This document shows positions 38,428 to 44,505 of a DNA stretch of 64,000 nucleotides, piece by piece. Origin of the DNA: Flavobacterium sp. AG291 (GTDB lineage: Bacteria > Bacteroidota > Bacteroidia > Flavobacteriales > Flavobacteriaceae); contig NZ_QQAR01000001.1 in NCBI RefSeq assembly GCF_003350375.1, forward strand, positions 186,001-250,000, read 5' to 3'. Numbering within the stretch: position 1 is the first letter of the stretch; every line of letters begins with the position of its first letter. A program made the position numbers and the translations under genes. Below the pieces are notes generated by a model. That model saw only the letters and a program-made list of their open reading frames with translations, had not been told where the DNA came from and did no database searches.

Positions 38428-38457
38428 TGCATTTTATCTATATAAAATACATTGCGA

Positions 38458-38487
38458 TTTGATTGTAAGCCTTAATTTTTATTTTTG
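38458..38487 (+). promoter_or_regulatory. Promoter of the small membrane protein
   Basis: TTTG (38458-38461), 18 bp, TATTTTTG (38480-38487), matching the Bacteroidetes consensus. Start expected near 38494, about 45 nt before the ATG. Confidence 0.7.
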
Positions 38488-38539
38488 AACTGATTTTTTA
38501 GCAAATGCCCAATCACAATCTAAAAATTAAAAGCAATTG

Positions 38540-38821
38540 ATGACTGCTATAATGGATAAGTTTATTAAAAGCATACCACTCATAGTTGCTTTTAGTCTGT
38601 CAGTTATAATTTGGCAGGAAGGTGATTCTGACTTCAGTAATGTCACCTCGGCTATAGTGTGTGCTTCAGTTGTGGTAATGCTCGCAGCAATTATTTATAT
38701 TATTTTAGATTATTTTGAACAGAGCGTTATGCCTGCAGGGAAATATATATTGCTAATGTTTAGTGCCGGAGTCATAACATTTGCAGTGCTGTATGCATGC
38801 CTCCAGTATTTTTATACCTAA
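38540..38821 (+). CDS. Small three-helix membrane protein
   Basis: 93 aa from ATG (a TTG lies one codon upstream, and a second ATG five codons in). Three predicted membrane helices at about 10-25, 35-55 and 65-88. There are no charged catalytic residues and no recognised family. Own promoter and a shared bidirectional terminator with metK downstream, so it is an isolated gene. Confidence 0.65.
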   Translation: MTAIMDKFIKSIPLIVAFSLSVIIWQEGDSDFSNVTSAIVCASVVVMLAAIIYIILDYFEQSVMPAGKYILLMFSAGVITFAVLYACLQYFYT

Positions 38822-38859
38822 AAAAGAAGTGTTATTTTTGTTTAGTTCTGAATAAAAAA

Positions 38860-38890
38860 AGTCCCATCTGCAAAAGCGAATGGGACTTTT
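38860..38890. terminator. Bidirectional terminator, small membrane gene / metK
   Basis: AGTCCCAT (38860-38867) / ATGGGACT (38880-38887) with a 12-nt loop. On the minus strand it is followed by seven T and ends metK; on the plus strand by TTTT. Confidence 0.9.
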
Positions 38891-38909
38891 ATATTACAAG
38901 TTGCAGGAG

Positions 38910-40160
38910 TTATATTCCGAAAGCAGCTTTTACTTTTTCTACATAGTCAAGTTTTTCCCATGTAAACAGTTCTACTGTTACTTCTTTTACATCACCGCTT
39001 GGCGATTTAAAGGTTTTGGTAACCGTTTCCGGCTTGCGGCCCATGTGTCCGTAAGCAGCTGTTTCGCTGTATATAGGATTTCTAAGCTTAAGGCGTTGCT
39101 CGATAAAGTAAGGACGCATATCAAACAGTTCTTCTACTTTTTTAGCGATCTCACCATCGGTAAGGCTTAATTTAGAAGTGCCATATGTGTTTATGTAAAT
39201 ACCCATTGGTTTAGCAACACCAATAGCATAAGAAACCTGTACAAGGATTTCATCTGCAACACCCGCTGCTACAAGGTTTTTAGCAATATGGCGCGTTGCA
39301 TAAGCAGCACTACGGTCTACTTTACTTGGGTCCTTTCCTGAGAAAGCACCACCACCGTGAGCACCTTTACCACCGTAAGTATCTACAATGATTTTTCTTC
39401 CTGTAAGTCCTGTATCACCGTGAGGTCCACCAATTACGAATTTACCTGTAGGGTTGATGTGGTACTCAATCTTATCATTGAAAAGATGCGCATACTGAGG
39501 GTTGTTTTTAATTACCCTTGGTATAAGAATCTCAATAATGTCTTTTTTTATTTTTGCAAGCATTGCAGGCTCATCAGCAAAATCGTCATGCTGTGTAGAG
39601 ATAACAATAGCATCAATACGCACAGGCTTGTTGTTATTGTCATACTCAAGTGTTACCTGAGATTTTGCATCAGGGCGAAGATATGCGATTTCGCTGTTCT
39701 CACGACGAAGTGCAGCAAGTTCCTGAAGCAGTTTGTGCGACAGGTTAAGTGCTAAAGGCATATAGTCTTCAGTTTCGTTTGTAGCATAACCAAACATCAT
39801 ACCCTGGTCTCCTGCGCCCTGATCTTCTTTGCTGGCACGGTCTACACCCTGATTAATGTCCTGAGACTGCTCATGGATTGCACTAAGTACACCACAAGAG
39901 TTAGCTTCAAACATATACTCACTCTTAGTGTACCCAATTTTACGGATAACATCACGTGCTATCTGCTGTACATCAAGATATATTTTAGATTTTACTTCAC
40001 CTGCAAGAATAACCTGTCCTGTAGTAACAAGGGTTTCGCATGCAACTTTAGACTCAGGGTCGAAAGCAAGGAAGTTGTCAATCAGTGCATCTGAAATTTG
40101 GTCAGCAATTTTATCAGGATGCCCTTCGCTCACTGATTCTGACGTAAATAAATAAGCCAT
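38910..40160 (-). CDS. metK: S-adenosylmethionine synthetase
   Basis: 416 aa. It makes SAM from methionine and ATP. Motifs: [20 protein letters not shown], the [12 protein letters not shown] hexapeptide region, [20 protein letters not shown] and [16 protein letters not shown] (P-loop-like). It is about 30 residues longer than the E. coli enzyme, mostly at loops. It lies in the methionine region, facing away from the sulfur genes. The 5' UTR carries a structured element (separate entry). Confidence 0.98.
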   Translation of the reverse strand: MAYLFTSESVSEGHPDKIADQISDALIDNFLAFDPESKVACETLVTTGQVILAGEVKSKIYLDVQQIARDVIRKIGYTKSEYMFEANSCGVLSAIHEQSQDINQGVDRASKEDQGAGDQGMMFGYATNETEDYMPLALNLSHKLLQELAALRRENSEIAYLRPDAKSQVTLEYDNNNKPVRIDAIVISTQHDDFADEPAMLAKIKKDIIEILIPRVIKNNPQYAHLFNDKIEYHINPTGKFVIGGPHGDTGLTGRKIIVDTYGGKGAHGGGAFSGKDPSKVDRSAAYATRHIAKNLVAAGVADEILVQVSYAIGVAKPMGIYINTYGTSKLSLTDGEIAKKVEELFDMRPYFIEQRLKLRNPIYSETAAYGHMGRKPETVTKTFKSPSGDVKEVTVELFTWEKLDYVEKVKAAFGI

Positions 40161-40191
40161 AGTATTCTCTATAATTTTAGTAGAGTAAAGA

Positions 40192-40254
40192 GATTGCGAT
40201 ACGGCTAAAAAGTAGGGAGGTCCTGCTTTAGCATTTTTTCATGAGGTCGCAATC
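40192..40254 (-). promoter_or_regulatory. Structured 5' leader of metK
   Basis: On the minus strand a perfect 8-bp helix GATTGCGA (40254-40247) / TCGCAATC (40199-40192) encloses about 47 nt. Inside, GCTAAA can pair with TTTAGC, and the hexamer GACCTC occurs twice. It sits 32 nt before the metK ATG and inside the predicted 5' UTR. It does not match the SAM-I, SAM-II or SMK patterns I know. It could be a regulatory RNA or an operator. No U-tract follows. Confidence 0.45.
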
Positions 40255-40283
40255 AGTCAAATCTTTCCTCTAATTTTATGCCA

Positions 40284-40291
40284 CAAAGGTA
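40284..40291 (-). promoter_or_regulatory. metK promoter, -7 element
   Basis: TACCTTTG on the minus strand fits TAnnTTTG. It predicts a start near 40277 and a leader of about 116 nt containing the structured element. Confidence 0.5.
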
Positions 40292-40466
40292 AAAACCTAA
40301 TCTGAATAAAAAAAACTGATTTAGTATTTTAATTTTAGATAGTTACGCAAAACGAAACAGGATCGGGTTTTGATAAAATGTTAAAATCACCATTGGGCTG
40401 AAAAAGTTTAAATATATAATATTTAATACCTTGTTTTCGAAAACGATATATGTTAAAATTTAAAAT
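40292..40466. other. Intergenic DNA between metK and the leader units
   Basis: Very AT-rich, with short palindromes (TTTTCGAAAA near 40432; AATATATAATATT) but no ORF, hairpin with U-tract or other element that I can support. It presumably separates the divergent metK and leader-unit promoters. Confidence 0.5.
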
Positions 40467-40495
40467 TTTGTTTGGTCAGGTAAAAAATACTTTCG
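40467..40495 (+). promoter_or_regulatory. Candidate promoter of leader unit A
   Basis: TTTG (40467-40470), 17 bp, TACTTTCG (40488-40495), one mismatch to TAnnTTTG. It predicts a start about 25 nt before the leader ATG. Confidence 0.4.
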
Positions 40496-40526
40496 AAGTT
40501 TGTGATATCAAAATCTGAGAAAAAAA

Positions 40527-40595
40527 ATGAAATCAATTATTTGTCATACTTACTTCTTTATGTGGAAAGATTCTGCAGGGGTAACTGTTGACTAA
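40527..40595 (+). CDS. Leader peptide A, 22 aa, aromatic-rich
   Basis: Short ORF ATG-TAA. Residues 5-13 read ICHTYFFMW: His, Tyr, two Phe, Met and Trp codons packed together. The ORF's 3' part contains GCAGGGG (40575-40581), identical to the 3' arm of the terminator that follows. It can therefore pair with the terminator's 5' arm (CCCCTGC) as an antiterminator. This is the layout of a translation-controlled attenuator. The amino acid sensed is not clear from one peptide. No structural gene follows before leader unit B. Confidence 0.55.
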   Translation: MKSIICHTYFFMWKDSAGVTVD

Positions 40596-40622
40596 TTTTA
40601 GATTTAAAATTATATAACACTT

Positions 40623-40651
40623 AAAGCCCCTGCAACAGCAGGGGCTTTTTT
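40623..40651 (+). terminator. Terminator of leader unit A
   Basis: Eleven-bp stem with GC-rich core AGCCCCTGC/GCAGGGGCT (40625-40633 / 40638-40646), AACA loop, then a T-run. 28 nt after the leader A stop codon. Confidence 0.9.
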
Positions 40652-40658
40652 ATTACAA

Positions 40659-40666
40659 TATTTTTG
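40659..40666 (+). promoter_or_regulatory. Candidate -7 element of leader unit B
   Basis: TATTTTTG (TAnnTTTG) right after terminator A. Transcription would begin about 3 nt before the leader B ATG, making the leader almost 5'-UTR-less. The -33 region falls in terminator A and has no TTTG. Confidence 0.4.
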
Positions 40667-40675
40667 AACAATACG

Positions 40676-40777
40676 ATGAAAACATTTTCTAACATATTCA
40701 ACCATTTTTATTGCACATTCTGTACATGTACATGGTGTATTATGATTTTACGATGTTGCCAAAAGTATTCGACATAG
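40676..40777 (+). CDS. Leader peptide B, 33 aa, cysteine-rich
   Basis: ATG-TAG ORF. Six of 33 codons are Cys: residues 13-21 read CTFCTCTWC and 27-28 are CC. The codons for residues 28-30 include CCAAAAG (40759-40765), identical to part of the terminator 3' arm and complementary to its 5' arm (CTTTTGG). A ribosome stalled at Cys13-21 would leave this segment free to form an antiterminator. A ribosome reaching the stop would cover it and permit termination. I infer a cysteine-responsive transcription attenuator for the OsmC gene. Confidence 0.7.
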   Translation: MKTFSNIFNHFYCTFCTCTWCIMILRCCQKYST

Positions 40778-40802
40778 ATCTTAGTTTTCAAATTCAAGTG
40801 TC

Positions 40803-40842
40803 AGGTCCTTTTGGTTTTCCCAGCCAAAAGGACCTTTTTTTT
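40803..40842 (+). terminator. Attenuator terminator before the OsmC gene
   Basis: Perfect 12-bp stem AGGTCCTTTTGG (40803-40814) / CCAAAAGGACCT (40824-40835), 9-nt loop, then T to 40842. It lies between leader B and OsmC, 36 nt before the OsmC ATG, so it must be read through for OsmC expression unless another promoter exists; I see none in those 36 nt. Confidence 0.92.
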
Positions 40843-40878
40843 GAATCCATCTTTTCACAAATTATAAATTTTACAGCT

Positions 40879-41316
40879 ATGAACTCAAATTCCATCAACG
40901 TTTTAGGTTACTCAGGTAACAACAGCCAGTTTGTCGTAAAGACATTAAACGCTAACCTTCGCATTAGCGAAAATTCAAAATATCCCGAGTTGGAAGGGCC
41001 AAACCCTTACGAATATATCCTTGCAGGTTTTGCAGGCTGTATTAACGCGCTTGGGCAACAGGTGGCTACTGAGCAGGGTATTACGTTGAGGTCTTTGCAG
41101 ATTGAAATAACCGGAAACCTGAAAGAGCCTAAAAAGGGCAAGAGCAGGCCGGGGTTCAATAACATAGAAATTACACTTAAGCCTGCTGCGGCTACCAGTC
41201 TTGAAACACTGCAGGAATGGCTTAAGGAGGTACAGCGCCGAAGCCCGGTTTATGATAACCTGGTAAATAACACCCCTGTGGACGTGACGCTGTTTAAGGA
41301 GTATTCCTATAACTAA
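40879..41316 (+). CDS. OsmC-family protein
   Basis: 145 aa from MNSNSINVLGY; the open frame continues upstream through the attenuator and is not coding there. OsmC/Ohr fold proteins reduce organic hydroperoxides or handle thiols using two Cys. Cys54 (ILAGFAGCINALGQ) is present, but the second expected Cys is Ser in RRSPVYDNL, so a classical peroxidase cycle is doubtful. Similar OsmC genes sit in sulfur/methionine operons of flavobacteria. The Cys-rich leader upstream and the terminator downstream make it the only gene directly under leader B. Confidence 0.85.
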   Translation: MNSNSINVLGYSGNNSQFVVKTLNANLRISENSKYPELEGPNPYEYILAGFAGCINALGQQVATEQGITLRSLQIEITGNLKEPKKGKSRPGFNNIEITLKPAAATSLETLQEWLKEVQRRSPVYDNLVNNTPVDVTLFKEYSYN

Positions 41317-41361
41317 GAATATAAGTTTTGTTATAAGTTGTTTTTTGTTTGTTTGTTAAGA

Positions 41362-41400
41362 AAACGGCCTCTGGATGGGCTAGAGGCCGTTTCTTTTTTT
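41362..41400 (+). terminator. Terminator between OsmC and the NAD-domain gene
   Basis: Stem AACGGCCTCT (41363-41372) / AGAGGCCGTT (41382-41391), 9-nt loop, then TCTTTTTTTTT. Only 14 nt separate its U-tract from the next ATG, leaving no room for a promoter. Confidence 0.9.
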
Positions 41401-41414
41401 TTAAAATTAATCTC

Positions 41415-41939
41415 ATGAACCATAAGATAAACATAGTGCTTTTTGGAATCGGTAAGGCCGGGAGTGCTCTCATAAATAAAGCGGTAAAAAGCCGTAAAGA
41501 ACTTGCTATAGAGGAACAGATAGATATCAGGTTTCCTGTAATTACTAACTCAACACTAGCCTTTTTTGAGAAAGAAGGTGCTAAATATTCATGGGAAGCG
41601 AACTTTATTCAGTTCAGCATTCCATTTAAGCTGGAAAACGTGGTGGATTACGTATATGCCAATAACCTTGAGAACGTTGTTGCGGTAGATGCCACAGGTA
41701 GTTCTGAATTTGTAAAAGAATACGCCGGACTGGTAAAAAGTGGATTTAACCTGCTTTCTATAAACGAAAACCTAAAAGATCAGCATCCTGATTTTGAAAG
41801 CGAAGTATTACGTACCGCACTAAACCGCGGTCTCGATTATAATTTTATCGATTTGCCCAAAGGCAATGATAAGGCAGCGGCCCATGAGCTTTTTGAAGCA
41901 ATACTGGCGATTGCCCAGAAAACAAAGGCTGTAGCATAA
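41415..41939 (+). CDS. Stand-alone homoserine dehydrogenase-like NAD-binding domain
   Basis: 174 aa from MNHKINIVLFGIG; the upstream TTG frame crosses a terminator. N-terminal Rossmann motif GIGKAGSAL (about 10-18), then regions like the NAD domain of homoserine dehydrogenase (VVAVDATGSSEFVKEYAGLVKSGFNLLSIN). The catalytic/dimerisation domain that should follow (total about 350-430 aa) is absent. The protein ends at a normal stop and terminator, with no remnant downstream. It may be an orphan NAD domain or a truncated gene left from a methionine operon. How it is transcribed across the upstream terminator is unclear. Confidence 0.75.
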   Translation: MNHKINIVLFGIGKAGSALINKAVKSRKELAIEEQIDIRFPVITNSTLAFFEKEGAKYSWEANFIQFSIPFKLENVVDYVYANNLENVVAVDATGSSEFVKEYAGLVKSGFNLLSINENLKDQHPDFESEVLRTALNRGLDYNFIDLPKGNDKAAAHELFEAILAIAQKTKAVA

Positions 41940-41972
41940 GGCAGCCCGTAATTAGATTGGTTTGGTTTTTAA

Positions 41973-42006
41973 AAAGACAGGAAGTAGTGTGCCTGTCTTT
42001 TTTATT
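41973..42006. terminator. Bidirectional terminator
   Basis: AAAGACAGG/CCTGTCTTT, 9 bp with a 10-nt loop, T-run on the plus side and A-run (T on minus) before it. It serves the NAD-domain gene and the convergent GNAT gene. Confidence 0.85.
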
Positions 42007-42526
42007 TTGATATGGAGTAGATTACGTTATGCGGAAAGCCTTCATCAATTTCGCCCTCATTCCATGTAAAGCCATTCTTTTTTAAAAGTGCTAATGATCT
42101 ATTGTTTTCACGATGAGTGTATGCTGTAATGGTTTTTAGGTTGAGTTTGGAGAAACCATAGTCCAATACACATTGCAATGCCTCGTTCATATAGCCTTTA
42201 CCATGATATGCAGGAGATAACTCATAACCCGTTTCGGCAATAGTGCAGTCTTCAGAGAAATTCCAAAGGCAGATGAGTCCGATAAAAGTTCCGCTATCTT
42301 TAAGGGTAATCGCCCAGTTGATGCTTAGTCCTAAATCTACATTATTATTTATCCTGGCGATCCATGCCTGTGCTTCGGTAATATCGGCTACAGGGGTTCG
42401 CGCAATATATTTGTTTACAATCGGGCTGGAACGTTGCAGGTAAATAGCCTGATCATCATCCGGTGAAATTTTCCTGAGGATGAGTCTTTCAGTGGTGAGG
42501 ATTGGGAACGGGTTGAAGGGGTTCAT
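42002..42526 (-). CDS. GNAT-family N-acetyltransferase, RimJ/RimL type
   Basis: 174 aa. TERLILRKISPDDDQAIYL is the typical RimJ-like N-terminus. The acetyl-CoA motif is ELSPAYHGKGYMNEALQCVL (QxxGxG variant HGKGYM), and NRSLALLKKNGF is the closing motif. Targets could be ribosomal-protein N-termini or small molecules; not determinable. Second gene of a minus-strand pair with the barstar-like gene, 19 nt apart. Confidence 0.88.
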   Translation of the reverse strand: MNPFNPFPILTTERLILRKISPDDDQAIYLQRSSPIVNKYIARTPVADITEAQAWIARINNNVDLGLSINWAITLKDSGTFIGLICLWNFSEDCTIAETGYELSPAYHGKGYMNEALQCVLDYGFSKLNLKTITAYTHRENNRSLALLKKNGFTWNEGEIDEGFPHNVIYSISK

Positions 42527-42545
42527 AATAATGATTTTTTGATGC

Positions 42546-43019
42546 CTAGTACCAATGCATTTTAAATGCTCCTAAGGGATGTAATTCAAATTTTTGATTG
42601 TCAACTTTTATAAGAACCAGAAGTCTTTCATTAAATAAAATGTGTCTCTGAGCACTACTTACAAAACAATCTATAAGTGTGTGGACAGTTTTTATATTTA
42701 TCATATCCAGATTTTTGAAAACTACTACCGTGCCACTTTCTGAAATTTCAAGTTCATTCAGGCATTCATATAAAGCATCCCAGTTTTTTCCATAATAAGG
42801 AGGGAAGTGTAAATTAAGTGAAAGGTCATCGTGCATAACTTCTATATGATTGTTCCAGTCAAGGCAATCAAAATTCACTATTGAATAGTTTTCTTTTCTG
42901 AGCCATTCTAAGTCTGTCTCCAAAAGCATTTCATCATTGTAAGGCTTGATGAACCCGCGACTCATTATGTGGTAATCTAATCGTTGCCAGGTTTCAGCGT
43001 TGTTCTGGAATTTGAACAT
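42546..43019 (-). CDS. Barstar-family protein
   Basis: 157 aa from MFKFQNNAETWQ (16 upstream codons discarded). The C-terminal 90 residues match barstar (RNase inhibitor): FPPYYGKNWDALYECLNELE is the hallmark of the fold. The N-terminal 60 residues are an extra domain. No barnase-type RNase or polymorphic toxin is adjacent, so it may be an orphan immunity protein. Divergent from the SAM riboswitch. Confidence 0.85.
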   Translation of the reverse strand: MFKFQNNAETWQRLDYHIMSRGFIKPYNDEMLLETDLEWLRKENYSIVNFDCLDWNNHIEVMHDDLSLNLHFPPYYGKNWDALYECLNELEISESGTVVVFKNLDMINIKTVHTLIDCFVSSAQRHILFNERLLVLIKVDNQKFELHPLGAFKMHWY

Positions 43020-43108
43020 ATAACATAGTTTGTTTACACGAAAATAAAACAAATTTGCAAACCACAAATTTATGTTGTTTCTTTGCAGCGTTCTTTAACA
43101 CACTGATA

Positions 43109-43213
43109 TGTTATCACGAAAGGCAGAGGGAATAGACCCGATGAAGCCTTAGCAACCCTTTATCTGTAAAGAAGGTGCTAAATTCTACCAAGCTACCGCG
43201 CGGATAGATAACA
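43109..43213 (+). promoter_or_regulatory. SAM-I (S-box) riboswitch upstream of metH
   Basis: P1 is TGTTATC (43109-43115) / GATAACA (43207-43213). The conserved core is visible: AGAGGGAATAGACCCGATGA (kink-turn and P2), GCCTTAGCAACC and the P3/P4 strand AGGTGCTAAATTCTACC. It senses SAM and should shut off the metH-metF operon when SAM is plentiful. The expression platform is not obvious: an AATATTGC/GCAATATT hairpin follows without a U-tract. A weaker stem (43293-43300 / 43322-43329) is followed by ATTTTTT. Confidence 0.95.
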
Positions 43214-43218
43214 CACGT

Positions 43219-43239
43219 AATATTGCTCTTCGCAATATT
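43219..43239 (+). other. Hairpin after the riboswitch
   Basis: Perfect 8-bp stem AATATTGC/GCAATATT with TCTTC loop immediately 3' of the aptamer. There is no U-tract, so not a terminator by itself. It may be part of the switch. Confidence 0.5.
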
Positions 43240-43292
43240 CCAACTCCCAATTTTGATGACATAATTTAAGTACAACGGTAATGAACGCAGGA

Positions 43293-43336
43293 TTCATAAC
43301 CCTGAGGTCGTTTGCTGTTTTGTTATGGGATTTTTT
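43293..43336 (+). terminator. Candidate terminator in the metH leader
   Basis: TTCATAAC/GTTATGGG (two GU pairs, 21-nt loop) followed by ATTTTTT. It is a plausible but weak expression platform of the SAM-I riboswitch, 62 nt before the metH ATG. Confidence 0.35.
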
Positions 43337-43390
43337 CAAGGTGCTCAGAAGTAACTCTGAACGCCAAACCATAAACCCGAAACTGTAAAA

Positions 43391-44377
43391 ATGTCAAAAA
43401 TACAAGACGCCATAAATGAAAGGATACTCGTGCTCGACGGAGCTATGGGTACTATGCTGCAGCGCTATAATTTTTCGGAAGAAGATTTTCGCGGAGAGCG
43501 TTTCAAAGATTTTCCACACCCACTTAAAGGTAATAATGACCTGTTGTCGCTTACGCAGCCACAGGCTATTCGCGATGTGCATGCCCAATATTTTGCGGCA
43601 GGTGCCGATATTGTAGAGACCAATACGTTTTCGGGAACTACTATCGGTATGGCGGATTACCATATGGAAGATCTGGTGTATGAACTGAATTATGAGTCGG
43701 CACGCATAGCCCGCGACGTAGCTGATGAGTTTACGGCAAAGGAGCCTCATAAGCCCCGTTTTGTTGCCGGTTCGATAGGCCCAACTAACCGTACAGCCAG
43801 TATGAGCCCCGATGTAAACGATCCGGGTTTCCGTGCTGTGACCTTTGATGATTTGCTGATTGCTTACAAAGAACAGGTAAAAGCACTTATTGATGGCGGC
43901 TGTGACCTGCTTTTGGTTGAAACCATTTTTGATACGCTGAATGCCAAAGCAGCTCTTTTTGCTATAGAAGAAGTAAAGGATGAATTAGGTCTTGATATTC
44001 CTATTATGGTTAGCGGTACGATTACCGATGCCTCAGGCCGCACGCTTTCAGGGCAAACGGTTGAGGCTTTCCTTATATCCATATCGCATTTACCATTGTT
44101 GAGTGTTGGTTTTAACTGCGCCCTTGGTGCTGACCAATTGAAACCTTACCTGAAAAGACTGGCGCATAATACTTCGTTCAGTATTTCGGCACACCCTAAT
44201 GCGGGACTGCCAAATGCCTTTGGTCAGTATGACCAAACCGCTGAAGAAATGCAGGTACTCATTAAAGAATATCTTGACGATAACCTTATCAATATCATTG
44301 GCGGATGCTGTGGCACTACGCCGGAACATATCCGTCTTATATCCGAAGCGGCCAAAGATTATAAACCACGCCCCTAA
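43391..44377 (+). CDS. metH: Homocysteine S-methyltransferase module of split MetH
   Basis: 328 aa, equal to the N-terminal Hcy-binding domain of cobalamin methionine synthase. The zinc site is intact: Cys in GFNCALGA and Cys306-Cys307 in [13 protein letters not shown]. Substrate region [13 protein letters not shown]. It works with the second MetH protein encoded next. Its last codons and TAA stop (PRP-stop) fall inside the left repeat of a palindromic element. The element therefore determines the C-terminus. Confidence 0.95.
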   Translation: MSKIQDAINERILVLDGAMGTMLQRYNFSEEDFRGERFKDFPHPLKGNNDLLSLTQPQAIRDVHAQYFAAGADIVETNTFSGTTIGMADYHMEDLVYELNYESARIARDVADEFTAKEPHKPRFVAGSIGPTNRTASMSPDVNDPGFRAVTFDDLLIAYKEQVKALIDGGCDLLLVETIFDTLNAKAALFAIEEVKDELGLDIPIMVSGTITDASGRTLSGQTVEAFLISISHLPLLSVGFNCALGADQLKPYLKRLAHNTSFSISAHPNAGLPNAFGQYDQTAEEMQVLIKEYLDDNLINIIGGCCGTTPEHIRLISEAAKDYKPRP

Positions 44378-44505
44378 CCCCCGAAGGGGGAACTGAGCTT
44401 CACTCAGTTGTTTAAATTACTATATACATGATTGATAATAATATAACCGAAAACGAGAATTTTAACGAGATTTCAATAGCTCCCCCTTCGGGGGCGGGGG
44501 GGGCT
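44370..44505 (+). repeat. REPIN-like element 1 at the metH split
   Basis: Inverted pair of palindromic repeats. Left repeat 44370-44392 (CCCCTAACCCCCGAAGGGGG). Right repeat 44478-44505 (CTCCCCCTTCGGGGGCGGGG) is its reverse complement. The 85-nt interior contains AACTGAG/CTCAGTT and the start codon of the second metH gene. The left repeat holds the stop codon of the first. About 136 bp. Confidence 0.85.

Noticed and set aside
40192..40254. SAM-II or SAM-I riboswitch for metK
   Set aside because: Core nucleotides of either class cannot be matched; a GCTAAAAAG string on the plus strand resembles SAM-II but is in the wrong place and strand.
40711..40878. N-terminal extension of the OsmC protein
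   Set aside because: The frame is open only through the leader/terminator region; OsmC homology begins at 40879.
41349..41414. Longer N-terminus of the NAD-domain protein from a TTG
   Set aside because: It would cross a strong terminator hairpin; the Rossmann start at 41415 is the natural N-terminus.
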